Below are positions 10,698 to 19,927 of a stretch of DNA of 64,000 nt, piece by piece. Below the pieces are notes generated by a model. It was not told the DNA's origin. It was given only the letters and a program-made list of their open reading frames with translations, and did no database searches. The stretch spans positions 25,883 to 89,882 of the forward strand of contig NZ_WNKZ01000011.1 of assembly GCF_009720835.1 (NCBI RefSeq), written 5' to 3'. The stretch is from Pseudoduganella buxea (GTDB lineage: Bacteria; Pseudomonadota; Gammaproteobacteria; Burkholderiales; Burkholderiaceae_D). Each line of letters begins with the position of its first letter. The stretch's first letter is position 1. A program made the translations under genes and the position numbers.

Positions 10698-11870
10698 ATG
10701 AACCAGCACTTCAAGTCCATCCGCCTCACCGCGCTGGCAGCGGCCGCGCTGCTGCTGTCCGGCGGCGCCCACGCGCAGGAAGTCATCAAGATCGGCTTTT
10801 CCGGCCCCCTGAGCGGCGGCGCCGCCCTGTACGGCAAGAACGTCCTGTCGGGCATGCAGATGGCCGCCGCCGAGATCAACGCCAAACCGCTCGACATCGG
10901 CGGCAAGAAATACAAGCTCGAAATCGTCGCGCTGGACGACAAGTACAACCCCAGCGAGACGGGCATCAACGTGCAGCGCCTGGTCCAGCAGCACAAGACG
11001 GCGGCCGTGCTGGTACCTCACTCGGGCGGCATCTTCGCCGTCCAGGCCTTCAACGAAAAATCGAAGGTACTGCTGCTGGCCTATACCAGCCTGCCGCAGG
11101 CGACGGAACGGGGCAACACGCTGACGGTGCGCATCCCGCCCGACTTCACCGGCTATATCGGCCCGTTCACGAAGGCCATGATGACGCGTCACGGCAAGAA
11201 CGTGGCGCTGGCCGCGGCCGACCACGATTACGCCAAGGCCTGGGCCGCCGCGTTCAAGCCGGCCTGGGAGGCGGCCGGCGGCAAGGTGGTGGCGGAAAAC
11301 CCGATGAGCTACAACAAGGCCACGGACTTCTACAGCGGCGTCAGTCGCGTGATCCAGGCCAAGCCGGACGTGCTCTTCATCGGCGGCGCGTCGGAACCGA
11401 CGGCACTGGTGGCCAAACAGGCGCGCGAGCTGGGCTTCAAGGGCGGCTTTATCATCATCGACCAGGCCAAGATCGACGAGATGGCGAAGGTGGTGGGCGG
11501 CCTGGGACCGCTGGAAGGCTCGGTCGGCGTCATGCCCGTCTCCGGCGACGACCGCCCGGAACCGGCGGCCTTCACGGCCCGCTACCGCAAGGCCAATCCC
11601 GGCAAGGACCCCAGCAGCGAAATCAGCCTGAATTACTCGGCCGTCCACGCCACCGTGGCCGCCATGAAGCTGGCCGGCACCGTCAGCGACGCCGCCGCCA
11701 TCCGCGCCAAGATGGACCAGGCCTTCAAGACGCTGCCGCCGGAGCACAACCCGAACGACATCGAGGGCCTCGATGCCAAGGGCGGCACGGTGGCCAACAC
11801 CATCATCGGCGTCGTCGAAGGCGGCAAGATAAAGGGGCAGTTCCTGCGGGCGTTGAACGCGGCGAAGTAA
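10698..11870 (+). CDS. Periplasmic substrate-binding protein of LIV-type ABC importer
   Basis: A 390-residue LivK/AmiC-fold binding protein. The signal peptide covers about residues 1-25 (hydrophobic LTALAAAALLLSGGAHA, cleavage after AHA-Q). The mature start EVIKIGFSGPLSGGAALYGK is the hallmark of this family. AGGAGAC-like ribosome site before 10698. It lies 39 bp after livF and delivers ligand to LivHM. The operon (ALDH, ADH, LIV importer) suggests an alcohol, aldehyde, acid or aromatic ligand. Confidence 0.92.
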   Translation: MNQHFKSIRLTALAAAALLLSGGAHAQEVIKIGFSGPLSGGAALYGKNVLSGMQMAAAEINAKPLDIGGKKYKLEIVALDDKYNPSETGINVQRLVQQHKTAAVLVPHSGGIFAVQAFNEKSKVLLLAYTSLPQATERGNTLTVRIPPDFTGYIGPFTKAMMTRHGKNVALAAADHDYAKAWAAAFKPAWEAAGGKVVAENPMSYNKATDFYSGVSRVIQAKPDVLFIGGASEPTALVAKQARELGFKGGFIIIDQAKIDEMAKVVGGLGPLEGSVGVMPVSGDDRPEPAAFTARYRKANPGKDPSSEISLNYSAVHATVAAMKLAGTVSDAAAIRAKMDQAFKTLPPEHNPNDIEGLDAKGGTVANTIIGVVEGGKIKGQFLRALNAAK

Positions 11871-11872
11871 GC

Positions 11873-12730
11873 TTGATCCAGCGCTGCCTCGCGCCGCTGC
11901 TGTTTGCCGGCTGCTCCCTCGCTTTCGCGGGCGAGCAGCCCGTGCCGTTGTCGCGCCTCTTTCCCGGCGTGACCGGGCAAGGCAACGCCGTGATGGACAT
12001 GGGCGGTCATGGCACGGTCGCGCTGGTCGGCGCGATCGACGGGAACGTCGTGGCCAGTATCCGCCGCATCGGCAGCGCCCGCGTGCCGATCCGCACGCTG
12101 TATATCGATTCGATCGGCGGCGATATCATGTCGGCCATCGACCTGGCACTGTACCTGCGCGAACAGCGGGTGCACGTCGTCGTGGCCGGCCGCTGCTTCT
12201 CCGCCTGCGCCAACTACGTCTTTACCGGCGCCATAACGAAGAGCGTACTGCCGGGATCGCTGGTGGCGATCCATGGGCTGCGCTACCAATATCATGGGTC
12301 CGGCGGCATGACCCATATCGGCAGCGTCGACGCGGCGAAAAAGCTGCATGCCGTCGATGCCGGCGCGCCGGCCAGGCTGGCGGCCATCGTCAGCCGCGAG
12401 CAAGTCTTCTACCGCCAGGTCGGCATCGACCAGTCCCATCACCAGGCTTTCGCCCGCTACGAACAGGCGAGGCAGGGCCGCAAGGCATCGGCCGCCTGTC
12501 CGGCAATCGAGCTGTGGGCACTGGGCAAAGCCGACTTCGACGCGATGGCGATCCGCGGCTTGCGCGAAGTCTGGACGCCCGGCACCGCCGATGAGGCGCG
12601 CAGCACCGGCCGGCACCTCGGCCTCAACTCCACCAGCCTTTATTTCGGCGGCAAGGACGACTTCGAACGGCTGTGCGGCGGCAAGCCTACCAGCAGCCTG
12701 CGGGCCTTCCTTACGTCACTGTTCCGCTGA
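11873..12730 (+). CDS. Exported ClpP/crotonase-fold protein
   Basis: A 285-residue protein starting with TTG at 11873, two bases after the binding-protein stop. The N terminus (CLAPLLFAGCSLAFAGEQ) looks like a signal peptide, possibly a lipobox-like LFAGC. The middle carries IDSIGGDIMSAIDLALYLREQ and VVVAGRCFSACANYVFTGA, the nucleophile-elbow pattern of the periplasmic ClpP-like family, with Ser in CFSACA as candidate nucleophile and His in VAIHGLR as a possible partner. Function unknown; no ATPase partner is nearby. Placement at the end of the import operon may be read-through rather than a functional link. Confidence 0.75.
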   Translation: MIQRCLAPLLFAGCSLAFAGEQPVPLSRLFPGVTGQGNAVMDMGGHGTVALVGAIDGNVVASIRRIGSARVPIRTLYIDSIGGDIMSAIDLALYLREQRVHVVVAGRCFSACANYVFTGAITKSVLPGSLVAIHGLRYQYHGSGGMTHIGSVDAAKKLHAVDAGAPARLAAIVSREQVFYRQVGIDQSHHQAFARYEQARQGRKASAACPAIELWALGKADFDAMAIRGLREVWTPGTADEARSTGRHLGLNSTSLYFGGKDDFERLCGGKPTSSLRAFLTSLFR

Positions 12731-12755
12731 ATGTCGCCTGATCCCGTGTCAGCCA

Positions 12756-12838
12756 CCTGAATCGGCGATATTGCTTCAACCGGTGTCAGACCGCTGCGGC
12801 GGACCGACCGGTTTTGAAGCCACATCGGCTGGATTCAA
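12756..12838. repeat. Nested inverted repeat between convergent genes, possible terminator
   Basis: TGAATC at 12758 pairs with GATTCA at 12832. Inside, GCTTCAACCGGT at 12773 pairs with ACCGGTTTTGAAGC at 12807-12820 with a two-base bulge. It lies between the stop of the ClpP-like gene (12730) and the stop of the SDR (12855), so it could end transcription from both sides. Confidence 0.5.
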
Positions 12839-12854
12839 AATGGGGTGGCGCGAT

Positions 12855-13619
12855 TCAGATGGTCACGCCCCCATCGACAACGATGGTCTGGCCGGTGACG
12901 AAGCTGCCGGCGCGGGAGGCGAGGTAGACGGCGGTGCCGGCGATTTCGTCGGGCTCGCCGATGCGGCGCAGCGGAGCGTTTTCGTTGACCTGGCGCAGCC
13001 GCTCGGGGTCCTCCCACAGTGCGCGGGCGAAGTCGGTGCGGATCAGGCCCGGGGCGATGCAGTTGACGCGAACATTGTGCGGGCCGAATTCCACCGCCAG
13101 GTTGCGCGCCAGCTGCATGTCCGCCGCTTTCGACACGTTGTAGGCGCCGATCACGGGCGAGCCGCGCAGGCCGCCGATGGACGAGACGATGATGATGGCG
13201 CCGTCGCGGCGCTCGATCATCGCCGGCGCCACCATCTGCACCAGCCAGTGGTTCGCGATGACGTTGTTGTCGAGGATCTTGCGGAACTGCTCGTCGGCGA
13301 TGCCGGCCATCGGCCCGTAGTACGGGTTCGATGCGGCATTGCAGACGAGGATGTCGATGGCGCCGAAGGCGGCGTTCGTCGCGTCGACCAGGTGGCGCAA
13401 GTCCTCCTTCGACGAGATGTTCGCCGCCACCGCCAGCGCCGTGCCTTCGCCGTGCAGCGCGTTGATCTCGTCCGTCGCCTGCCTGCAGGCCTCCAGCTTG
13501 CGCGACGAGATCACCACCCTGGCGCCCTGCTCCGCCATGCGGCCGGCGATGGCGCGTCCGATACCACGCGACGAGCCCGTGATGACGGCGACCTTGCCCT
13601 TCAGATCGAACAGTGACAT
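12855..13619 (-). CDS. Short-chain dehydrogenase/reductase (SDR), FabG-like
   Basis: A 254-residue classical SDR. NAD(P) motif TGSSRGIG (residues 14-21), NNAG-equivalent CNAAS, catalytic Ser in VSSIGG, and YNVSK with Tyr and Lys of the active site. C-terminal VTGQTIVVDGGVTI. It is the last gene of a five-gene operon starting at 19338 and 15 bp behind an acyl-CoA dehydrogenase. Likely oxidises or reduces a hydroxyacyl or keto intermediate; an LvaD-like role on phosphorylated hydroxyacids is possible but not demonstrated. Confidence 0.92.
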   Translation of the reverse strand: MSLFDLKGKVAVITGSSRGIGRAIAGRMAEQGARVVISSRKLEACRQATDEINALHGEGTALAVAANISSKEDLRHLVDATNAAFGAIDILVCNAASNPYYGPMAGIADEQFRKILDNNVIANHWLVQMVAPAMIERRDGAIIIVSSIGGLRGSPVIGAYNVSKAADMQLARNLAVEFGPHNVRVNCIAPGLIRTDFARALWEDPERLRQVNENAPLRRIGEPDEIAGTAVYLASRAGSFVTGQTIVVDGGVTI

Positions 13620-13634
13620 GGTGTCTCCTTATCG

Positions 13635-14774
13635 TTAAGCCGCAACCCGGCCCAGGGTAATGTAGCGCTCCAGGTGATGGTCCTCGTCGCCCAGCTGGTG
13701 ATCGATCATGACGAGGCGCTTGGCGTAGTGGGCCAGCGGCAGCTCCCACGTCATGCCGATGCCGCCATGGAGCTGGATGCATTCCTCGGCGACGAGGGTG
13801 CCGATGCGGCCGATGCTGGTCTTGGCCGCCGACAGGGCGCGCTCGCGCGCGATGCGTGGCGCATCCAGCGCGGCGGCGGCGTTGATGACGGCCGAACGGG
13901 CCTGCTCGATTTCCAGCAGCAGGTCCGCCATGCGGTGCTGCAGCGCCTGGAAGCTGCCGATCGGCACGCCGAACTGCTTGCGGGTGCGCAGGTAGTCCAG
14001 GGTCGCGGCCTTGGCGGCCTCCATCGCGCCCACCGCTTCGGCGCACAGCGCCAGCACGCCGCGTCCCACCGCGTGTTCCAGGGTGGCGTAACCGCCGCCC
14101 TCCTCACCCAGCAGCGCATGGGCATCGAGCCGCACGCCGTCGAGCCGCAGCTCGGCCACGCGGCCGCCGTCCATCGTCGGCATGCCCAGCACGGACAGCC
14201 CGGCCACGCCGGCCGGCACCAGGAACAGCGAGATGCCCCGCTCGTCGTCGACGGCGCCGACGGTGCGGGCCGAGATGACGAACAGGTTGGCGTGTTCACC
14301 ATGGGGCACGACGGCCTTGGCGCCATCGAGCACCCAGCCTTCGCCGTCGCGCCGCGCCGTCGTCTGCACGCGGGCCAGCTCGTAGTGCGTATCGGGTTCG
14401 TCATGGGCCAGCGTGGCGATGACGCTGCCATCGATGATGCCGGCCAGTTGCGCCTTCTGGTCATTGCTGCCCGCGTGGGCGATGGCGCTGCCGGCCAGCA
14501 CGGCGCTGCCCAGCAGCGGTTCGAGCACGAGGCCGCGCCCCAGCGACTCGAAGACGACGGCGATGTCGAAGCCGGCGCCGCCGAAGCCGCCGTCATCCTC
14601 GCCGAACAGGGCGCCGATGACGCCCAGTTCCGCGAACTGGCCCCACATGTCGGGCGAAAAGCCTCGGCTCGATGCAGCGATGCGGTTGCGCACCTCGAAG
14701 CCGTATTGCTGGGCCACGAAGCGGTCCAGGGTGTCGGCCAGCATGCGCCGTTCTTCCGTGTGTTCGAAGTTCAT
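13635..14774 (-). CDS. Acyl-CoA dehydrogenase (second of a pair)
   Basis: A 379-residue acyl-CoA dehydrogenase. N-terminal EHTEERRMLADTLDRFV, FAD/acyl segment ALFGEDDGGFGG, and RKQFGVPIGSFQALQHRMADL, with C-terminal IQLHGGIGMTWELPLAHYAKRL. The usual Glu of a YEGT motif is not obvious, as in the smaller subunits of heteromeric dehydrogenases. Start 14774 is 7 bp behind the stop of the partner gene. I suspect that the two ACADs form an alpha2beta2 complex, as FadE-type pairs in steroid and cyclic-acid degradation do. Confidence 0.9.
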   Translation of the reverse strand: MNFEHTEERRMLADTLDRFVAQQYGFEVRNRIAASSRGFSPDMWGQFAELGVIGALFGEDDGGFGGAGFDIAVVFESLGRGLVLEPLLGSAVLAGSAIAHAGSNDQKAQLAGIIDGSVIATLAHDEPDTHYELARVQTTARRDGEGWVLDGAKAVVPHGEHANLFVISARTVGAVDDERGISLFLVPAGVAGLSVLGMPTMDGGRVAELRLDGVRLDAHALLGEEGGGYATLEHAVGRGVLALCAEAVGAMEAAKAATLDYLRTRKQFGVPIGSFQALQHRMADLLLEIEQARSAVINAAAALDAPRIARERALSAAKTSIGRIGTLVAEECIQLHGGIGMTWELPLAHYAKRLVMIDHQLGDEDHHLERYITLGRVAA

Positions 14775-14781
14775 CTCTGCC

Positions 14782-15990
14782 TCACAGTCCCAGGATCATC
14801 TTGGCGATGATGTTTTTCTGGATCTCGTTGGAGCCGCCGAAAATCGACAGCTTGCGGTTGTTGAAGTACTGCGCCGACGCGGCGTGCGCGAAGGCGGGGC
14901 CGACCTGCGGGCCGTCATAGTCCGCCTCGAGCGCGGCCTGCTTGAACGGGCGCGCGTAGACGCCCATGGCGCGGCGGGTCAGCGACAGGATCTCCTGCCG
15001 GATCTCCGTGCCGCGGATCTTCAGCATCGAGCTCTCGGCGCCCGGCACGCCGCCGCCGGCCACGGCCGCGATCATGCGCAGGTTGGTGGTCTTCATGTTC
15101 TCCAGGTCGATCTCGACGCGCGCCATGCGCGCCGCAAAGGCCGGGTCGTCGGCCAGCGGACGGCCGTGGCGCCGCGTGTTCGCCGCCACCCGTTTCAGGC
15201 GCTCCAGCGCCGCCACGGACAGGCCGACGCCGGCGATATTGGTGCGCTCATAGGTCAGCAGGTACTTGGCGCAGTTCCAGCCCCGGTTTTCCTCGCCCAC
15301 CAGGTTCGCCGACGGCACTCGCACGTCCGTGAAGAACACCTCGTTCACTTCATGCTCGCCTTCGAGCGTGATGATGGGCCGAATCTCGATGCCGGGCGAG
15401 GTCATGTCGATCAGCAGGAAGCTGATGCCCTCCTGCTTCTTCGCTTCGCGGTCCGTGCGCACCAGGCAGAAGATCATGTTGGCGTGCTGGCCCAGGGTGG
15501 TCCACGTCTTCTGGCCGTTGACGATGTAGTGCTCACCATCCGCGTCGACGCCGCGAACGGCGGTCGTGCGCACGGCCGCCAGGTCCGATCCCGCGCCCGG
15601 CTCCGAGTAGCCCTGGCACCACCAGTCCGATCCGTCCAGGATGCGCGGCAGCCAGTACTGCTGCTGGGCCGTGCTGCCATACTTGATCAGCACGGGGCCC
15701 AGCATGTTCACGCCGAAGGGCACGATTCGGGGCGTGTTCGCCACCGCGCACTCGTTTTCAAAAATGAACTTTTCGACGGCCGTCCAGCCCGGGCCGCCGA
15801 ACTCGGTGGGCCAGTGGTTGGCCAGCCAGCCGCGCCCGTTCAGCAGGGCGTGCCACTGCTCCGTATCGGCCTTGTCCAGCCGCTTGCCATTGGCGACCTT
15901 GTCCTTCAGGCGCGCCGGCACGTCGTTTTCCAGGAAGGCGCGCACTTCGGCGCGGAAGCGTTCTTCCTCGGGGGTGAAATTCAGGTCCAT
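14782..15990 (-). CDS. Acyl-CoA dehydrogenase (first of a pair)
   Basis: A 402-residue acyl-CoA dehydrogenase, start MDLNFTPEEERFRAEVRAFL at 15990. Visible are GYSEPGAGSDLAAVRT (FAD-binding loop), NGQKTWTTLGQHAN, YERTNIAG and the C-terminal IFGGSNEIQKNIIAKMILGL. The GGSNEIQ loop is the usual cofactor-binding C terminus. The partner at 13635 lacks this loop. Position between thiolase and second ACAD supports an alpha,beta-dehydrogenation step in beta-oxidation of an unusual acyl-CoA. Confidence 0.92.
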   Translation of the reverse strand: MDLNFTPEEERFRAEVRAFLENDVPARLKDKVANGKRLDKADTEQWHALLNGRGWLANHWPTEFGGPGWTAVEKFIFENECAVANTPRIVPFGVNMLGPVLIKYGSTAQQQYWLPRILDGSDWWCQGYSEPGAGSDLAAVRTTAVRGVDADGEHYIVNGQKTWTTLGQHANMIFCLVRTDREAKKQEGISFLLIDMTSPGIEIRPIITLEGEHEVNEVFFTDVRVPSANLVGEENRGWNCAKYLLTYERTNIAGVGLSVAALERLKRVAANTRRHGRPLADDPAFAARMARVEIDLENMKTTNLRMIAAVAGGGVPGAESSMLKIRGTEIRQEILSLTRRAMGVYARPFKQAALEADYDGPQVGPAFAHAASAQYFNNRKLSIFGGSNEIQKNIIAKMILGL

Positions 15991-15998
15991 GTCGTTCC

Positions 15999-17180
15999 TC
16001 AGAAAATTTCGAACAGCGCGGCCGCGCCCATGCCGCCGGCCACGCACATCGTCACCACGGCGTAATGGGCCCCACGCCGCCGCCCTTCCAGCAGCACGTG
16101 CCCGGCCAGCCGCGCACCCGTCATGCCGAAGGGGTGACCGAGCGCGATGGCGCCGCCATTGACGTTGAGCCGTTCGTCGGGAATGCCCAGGCGCTGCTGG
16201 CAGTACAGGGCCTGCGAGGCAAAGGCCTCGTTCAATTCCCACAGGCCGATATCGTCCACGGTGAGGCCGTGGCGGGCCAGCAGCTTCGGCACCGCGAACA
16301 CGGGGCCGATACCCATCTCGTCGGGTTCGCAACCTGCCACCGCCATGCCCCGGAAGGCGCCCAGCGGCACCAGGTTGGCCCGCTCGGCCAGCTTCGCTTC
16401 CATCATCACGCAGGCCGACGCGCCGTCCGACAGCTGCGACGCGTTCCCCGCCGTGATGAACTTGTCCGGCCCCATCACGGGCGCCAGCCTGGCCAGGTTT
16501 TCATACGTGGTGCCGCGCCGGTTGCAGTTGTCCGCGTCGACCGTCACTTCGCGGTGCGAGACGGTGCCGCTGTCCTTGTCCGTCACCGTCATCGTCGTGG
16601 TGCAGGCGACGATCTCGTCGCGATAGCGCCCGGCTACCTGCGCCGCTTCCGTCTTGTGCTGGCTGGCGGCGGAGAAACGGTCCTGCGCCTCGCGGCTGAT
16701 GCCGTAGCGGGCGGCGACGATATCGGCCGTGTCGATCATCGGCATGTACAGCGCCGGCTTGTTCTCCAGGATCCACGGATCGAGGCTGGTATCGGTGCCC
16801 TCGCGCGCACGGATCTGGGAGATGCTCTCGACGCCGCCCGCGATCAAGGCAGGTGCGCCATCGAGCACGATGCGCCCGGCCGCCATGGCGATGGCCTGCA
16901 GACCCGAGGCGCAGAAACGATTCACCGTGGTGCCGGCAATCGTGATGGGCAGCCCGGCGCGGACGACGGCCTGGCGGGCGATATTGCGGCCGGTGGTGCC
17001 TTCCGGGTAGCCGCAGCCCAGCACGGCGTCCTCGATCAGTCCGGGGTCGATGCCGGAGCGTTCGACGGCGGCGCGCACGGCAAAGGCGGCCAGGGTGGCG
17101 CCGGGAGTGATATTGAATTCGCCCCGGTGCGCCTTGGTCAGCGGCGTGCGGGCGGTGGCGACGATGACGGCTTCACGCAT
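15999..17180 (-). CDS. Acetyl-CoA C-acyltransferase (thiolase)
   Basis: A 393-residue thiolase, start [20 protein letters not shown] at 17180. The nucleophilic Cys lies in [14 protein letters not shown] (about residue 90). His in [19 protein letters not shown] and the second Cys in [13 protein letters not shown] complete the active site. Cleaves 3-ketoacyl-CoA to acetyl- or propionyl-CoA. Its start overlaps the end of the fadB-like gene by eight bases, the usual FadB-FadA order. Confidence 0.94.
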   Translation of the reverse strand: MREAVIVATARTPLTKAHRGEFNITPGATLAAFAVRAAVERSGIDPGLIEDAVLGCGYPEGTTGRNIARQAVVRAGLPITIAGTTVNRFCASGLQAIAMAAGRIVLDGAPALIAGGVESISQIRAREGTDTSLDPWILENKPALYMPMIDTADIVAARYGISREAQDRFSAASQHKTEAAQVAGRYRDEIVACTTTMTVTDKDSGTVSHREVTVDADNCNRRGTTYENLARLAPVMGPDKFITAGNASQLSDGASACVMMEAKLAERANLVPLGAFRGMAVAGCEPDEMGIGPVFAVPKLLARHGLTVDDIGLWELNEAFASQALYCQQRLGIPDERLNVNGGAIALGHPFGMTGARLAGHVLLEGRRRGAHYAVVTMCVAGGMGAAALFEIF

Positions 17181-19338
17181 GGGCGTTCTCCGGTTGCTTG
17201 ATGGTTTGAGTTTCGGGGTGATTGAGGCTTTCGAAATCGTGGCCCCGTTCGACCAGCTCGACCAGCAGCGGCGACGGGCGCCAGAACAGCGGGTCTTCCT
17301 GGGCAAAGGCGCGGATGTCGGCCAGGATGTTCGGCAGGCCGACCGTGTCGGCGTATTTCATCGGGCCGCCCAGGTGGCGGGGAAAGCCGTAGCCGTGTAC
17401 CAGCGTGACGTCGACGTCGAGCGGACGCAGTGCGATCTTCTCGTGGACGACGTTGGCGCCTTCGTTGACCATCGCCGCCAGGTAACGCCGCACGATCTCC
17501 TCGTCCGTGAAGCTGCGCGGGGTCACGCCGGCGCGAACGCGTTCGGCATCGATGACGGCCTGCACTTCCGGGTCCGGCGTGCCGGTGCGGGCACCGTCGG
17601 GGTAGAGATAGAAGCCGCGCCCCGTCTTCTGACCGAACCAGCCCCGCTCGCACAGGCGGTCGGCGATCTGCACGTAGCGGGCGCGCGGGTCGCGGGTGGG
17701 CGCGCGGCGCTTGCGCGTGGCCCAGCCGATATCGTTGCCCGCCAGGTCGGCCATTTCATAAGGACCGATGGGATAGCCGAAGGCGCGGATGGCGCGGTCG
17801 ATCTGCTGGGGCGAGGCACCATCTTCCATCACGTGGTCGGCCGCCTGGCGGTACACGGCCAGCATGCGGTTGCCGATAAAGCCGTCGCACACGCCGGCGC
17901 GCACTGGCGTCTTGCGCAGGCTGCGCGCGAGGGCAAAGGCCGTGGCCACTACGTCCGGCGCCGTTTTCGCGGCGACGACGATCTCCAGCAGTTTCATGAT
18001 GTTCGCGGGCGAGAAGAAGTGCAGGCCGATGACGTCCTGCGGGCGCGACGTGGCGGCGGCGATCCGGTCGATATCCAGGTACGAGGTGTTCGTGGCCAGC
18101 ACGGCGCCGCGCTTGCAGACGCGGTCCAGCTCCGCGAAGACGGCCTCCTTGACGGCCATCTCCTCGAACACGGCCTCGATCACCAGGTCGGCGTCGGCCA
18201 GTGCGTCATAAGCCGTGCTGCCGCTCCAGCGGGCAAGGACGGCTTCGCATGCCGCCGCCGTCAGGCGGCCCTTCGCGACGTGGCTGTCGTAGACCTTGGC
18301 GACATTGGCTCGCCCCCGTGCCAGTGCCGCGTCGTCGCGCTCGATCATCGTCACCGGCAGGCCGGCGTCGAGCAGCGCCACGGCGATGCCGGCGCCCATC
18401 GTGCCGCCGCCCACCACGCCGACCTTGGCGATGGGGCGAGGGCGCGCAGCCGCCGTCTCGGGCGACTTGGCCGTTTCGCGCTCGGCGAAGAAGGCGTGCA
18501 CCAGGCCGGCGCGCTGTGGGCTGTCCAGGCACTCGACGAACAGCTCGCGCTCGCGCACCATGCCGGCTTCGAAAGGCAGGTCCAGCGCGGCCTGCACGGC
18601 GTCGACGATCTTCAACGGCGAGAACAGGCCGCGCGCTTTCTTCGCCGTGGTGGCGCGGGCCGCATCGATGGCGCCCTGCTGCGCCGCGCGATCGGCCAGC
18701 GCACCGGCGTCACGCGTGCGGCGCACGGGCGCGCCTTCGGCCAGCAGCTCGCGCACCCAGGCCAGGCCCGCGGCGGCGGCATCCTCGCCTGTACCGACCC
18801 TGTCGACCAGACCCAGGGCCAGTGCCTCGGCCGCATCGACGTGGCGCCCGCTCAGCATCAGCTCCAGCGCGGTTCCGGCGCCGATCAGCCGTGGTGTGCG
18901 TTGCGTGCCACCGGCGCCGGGCAGCAGCCCCAGGTGCACTTCCGGCAGGCCCAGTTTCGCGGAAGGGAGCGCCAGCCGGTAGTGGGCGGCCAGCGCCATT
19001 TCCAGTCCACCGCCCAGGGTGGCGCCGTGCACGGCGGCCACCACCAGTTTCGACGAGGCCTCGATGCGGTCGCAGACATCCGGCAGGCGCGGTTCCTGCG
19101 GCGGCAGGCCGAACTCGCGGATGTCGGCGCCGCCGATGAAATTGCGGCCGGCGCCCACCAGCAGCACGGCGGCGACGGCGGGATCACGCTCGGCCGCGTC
19201 GATGGCGTCCAGCAGGCCACGGCGGACGTCGACGCCGAGCGCATTGACGGGCGGGTTGTTGATGGTGACGAGCAGGATATCGTCGTGGCGTTGCGCAATC
19301 AGCTGGGGGATCAACTGTGGGTCTGCGGCGGAATTCAT
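17173..19338 (-). CDS. Bifunctional enoyl-CoA hydratase / 3-hydroxyacyl-CoA dehydrogenase (FadB/FadJ type)
   Basis: A 721-residue multifunctional beta-oxidation protein. I start at MNSAADPQL (19338) because GGAGG stands 8-12 bases upstream; the open frame runs 26 codons further into the operator region. The crotonase domain covers about residues 1-190 with catalytic Glu113 (TLGGGLEMA) and Glu133 (LPEVHLG). The dehydrogenase NAD motif [12 protein letters not shown] is near residue 307, followed by [15 protein letters not shown] and the C-terminal domains. First gene of the operon thiolase-ACAD-ACAD-SDR, and preceded by two palindromes that overlap its likely promoter. Confidence 0.94.
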   Translation of the reverse strand: MNSAADPQLIPQLIAQRHDDILLVTINNPPVNALGVDVRRGLLDAIDAAERDPAVAAVLLVGAGRNFIGGADIREFGLPPQEPRLPDVCDRIEASSKLVVAAVHGATLGGGLEMALAAHYRLALPSAKLGLPEVHLGLLPGAGGTQRTPRLIGAGTALELMLSGRHVDAAEALALGLVDRVGTGEDAAAAGLAWVRELLAEGAPVRRTRDAGALADRAAQQGAIDAARATTAKKARGLFSPLKIVDAVQAALDLPFEAGMVRERELFVECLDSPQRAGLVHAFFAERETAKSPETAAARPRPIAKVGVVGGGTMGAGIAVALLDAGLPVTMIERDDAALARGRANVAKVYDSHVAKGRLTAAACEAVLARWSGSTAYDALADADLVIEAVFEEMAVKEAVFAELDRVCKRGAVLATNTSYLDIDRIAAATSRPQDVIGLHFFSPANIMKLLEIVVAAKTAPDVVATAFALARSLRKTPVRAGVCDGFIGNRMLAVYRQAADHVMEDGASPQQIDRAIRAFGYPIGPYEMADLAGNDIGWATRKRRAPTRDPRARYVQIADRLCERGWFGQKTGRGFYLYPDGARTGTPDPEVQAVIDAERVRAGVTPRSFTDEEIVRRYLAAMVNEGANVVHEKIALRPLDVDVTLVHGYGFPRHLGGPMKYADTVGLPNILADIRAFAQEDPLFWRPSPLLVELVERGHDFESLNHPETQTIKQPENAHA

Positions 19339-19360
19339 CGGTATGCCTCCTGTATCGGTT

Positions 19361-19397
19361 GTTTCGCTATGCGGAACATTATTTCGCAGAGCGATCT
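19361..19397. promoter_or_regulatory. Candidate IclR-type operator pair upstream of beta-oxidation operon
   Basis: GTTTCGCTATGCGGAAC at 19361-19377 is a near-perfect palindrome. ATTTCGCAGAGCGATCT at 19381-19397 is a second copy 20 bp on. They lie 23-59 bp upstream of the fadB-like start on the minus strand, a position suited to repression. Confidence 0.68.
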
Positions 19398-19481
19398 GGA
19401 ATGTACGATATCGCATTTCTGGTTGAAATGTAAACGTGCAATCGACGCTGGAGGCAGGGTTACGGCTGGGGATATCGGTCC

Positions 19482-19523
19482 GTTTCGCTGTGCGGTACAG
19501 GCAGCTCAGTTTCTACATGAAAC
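19482..19523. promoter_or_regulatory. Further copy of the palindrome plus a GTTTC-N5-GAAAC element
   Basis: GTTTCGCTGTGCGGTAC at 19482-19498 is the fourth strong copy of the island palindrome. GTTTCTACATGAAAC at 19509-19523 is a separate perfect 5-bp inverted repeat. They could control a rightward transcript carrying the small ORF at 19687, or add remote control of the leftward operon. Confidence 0.5.
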
Positions 19524-19686
19524 TTTCCAGGAAGGTATAACTGGCACGCATATCCTCACTGTGGCCCAGCCATATACGCAGCCCGGACGTTTCAATCGTT
19601 ATACGGCTGCCTTATGCCGAACATCCGAAAGCAAAATTGGATAGATAATTTGGGCTGGCCTGCACTGGCTTCATCGCCAAAAGCCC

Positions 19687-19851
19687 ATGTATACGAAGGA
19701 GCCCACCATCAATACCGCCGTCGCTCACCTGGAAGAACAAGCCGCCCCGTCGGCGTTCGCGGCCCTGCTGAAAACCATCGGCGCGCACCCGTACCGCGCC
19801 TTCGAGCTGTCCGGCGCGCCATACGCCAACGACTCCATGCCGCCGCTGTAA
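19687..19851 (+). CDS. Small ORF of unknown function (54 aa)
   Basis: ATG at 19687 to TAA at 19851, 54 residues, hydrophilic to mildly amphipathic, no signal peptide or Cys, ending in NDSMPPL. No family recognised. It stands alone between the operator-rich region and a strong hairpin terminator at 19881, which makes a short mRNA plausible. A purine-rich AAGGAG lies inside the first codons, so initiation could be a few codons later at a non-ATG codon, or this could be a remnant of a larger gene. Confidence 0.4.
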   Translation: MYTKEPTINTAVAHLEEQAAPSAFAALLKTIGAHPYRAFELSGAPYANDSMPPL

Positions 19852-19880
19852 TTTCGGCAGGAATACGCTGGCAATAAGCA

Positions 19881-19906
19881 AAAAGCCCCGGTGATGCCGG
19901 GGCTTT
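19881..19906. terminator. Rho-independent terminator, usable from both sides
   Basis: AAAAGCCCCGG - TGAT - GCCGGGGCTTTT: GC-rich stem with A-run before and T-run after. It sits between the small plus-strand ORF (stop 19851) and the minus-strand deaminase (stop 19928). Confidence 0.85.
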
Positions 19907-19927
19907 TGTCGTTAATGGCGAGCCGAT

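Larger units (their letters stand above)
19339..19686. promoter_or_regulatory. Control region left of small ORF and right of beta-oxidation operon
   Basis: A 348-bp gap rich in palindromes (19361, 19381, 19482, 19509) and AT-richer than its surroundings. No convincing gene lies within it. It probably carries back-to-back promoters for the operon leaving at 19338 and the short transcript leading to 19687. Confidence 0.55.

Noticed and set aside
17173..17180. Frameshift between fadB-like gene and thiolase
   Set aside because: The eight-base overlap is a normal coupled start; both proteins are complete.
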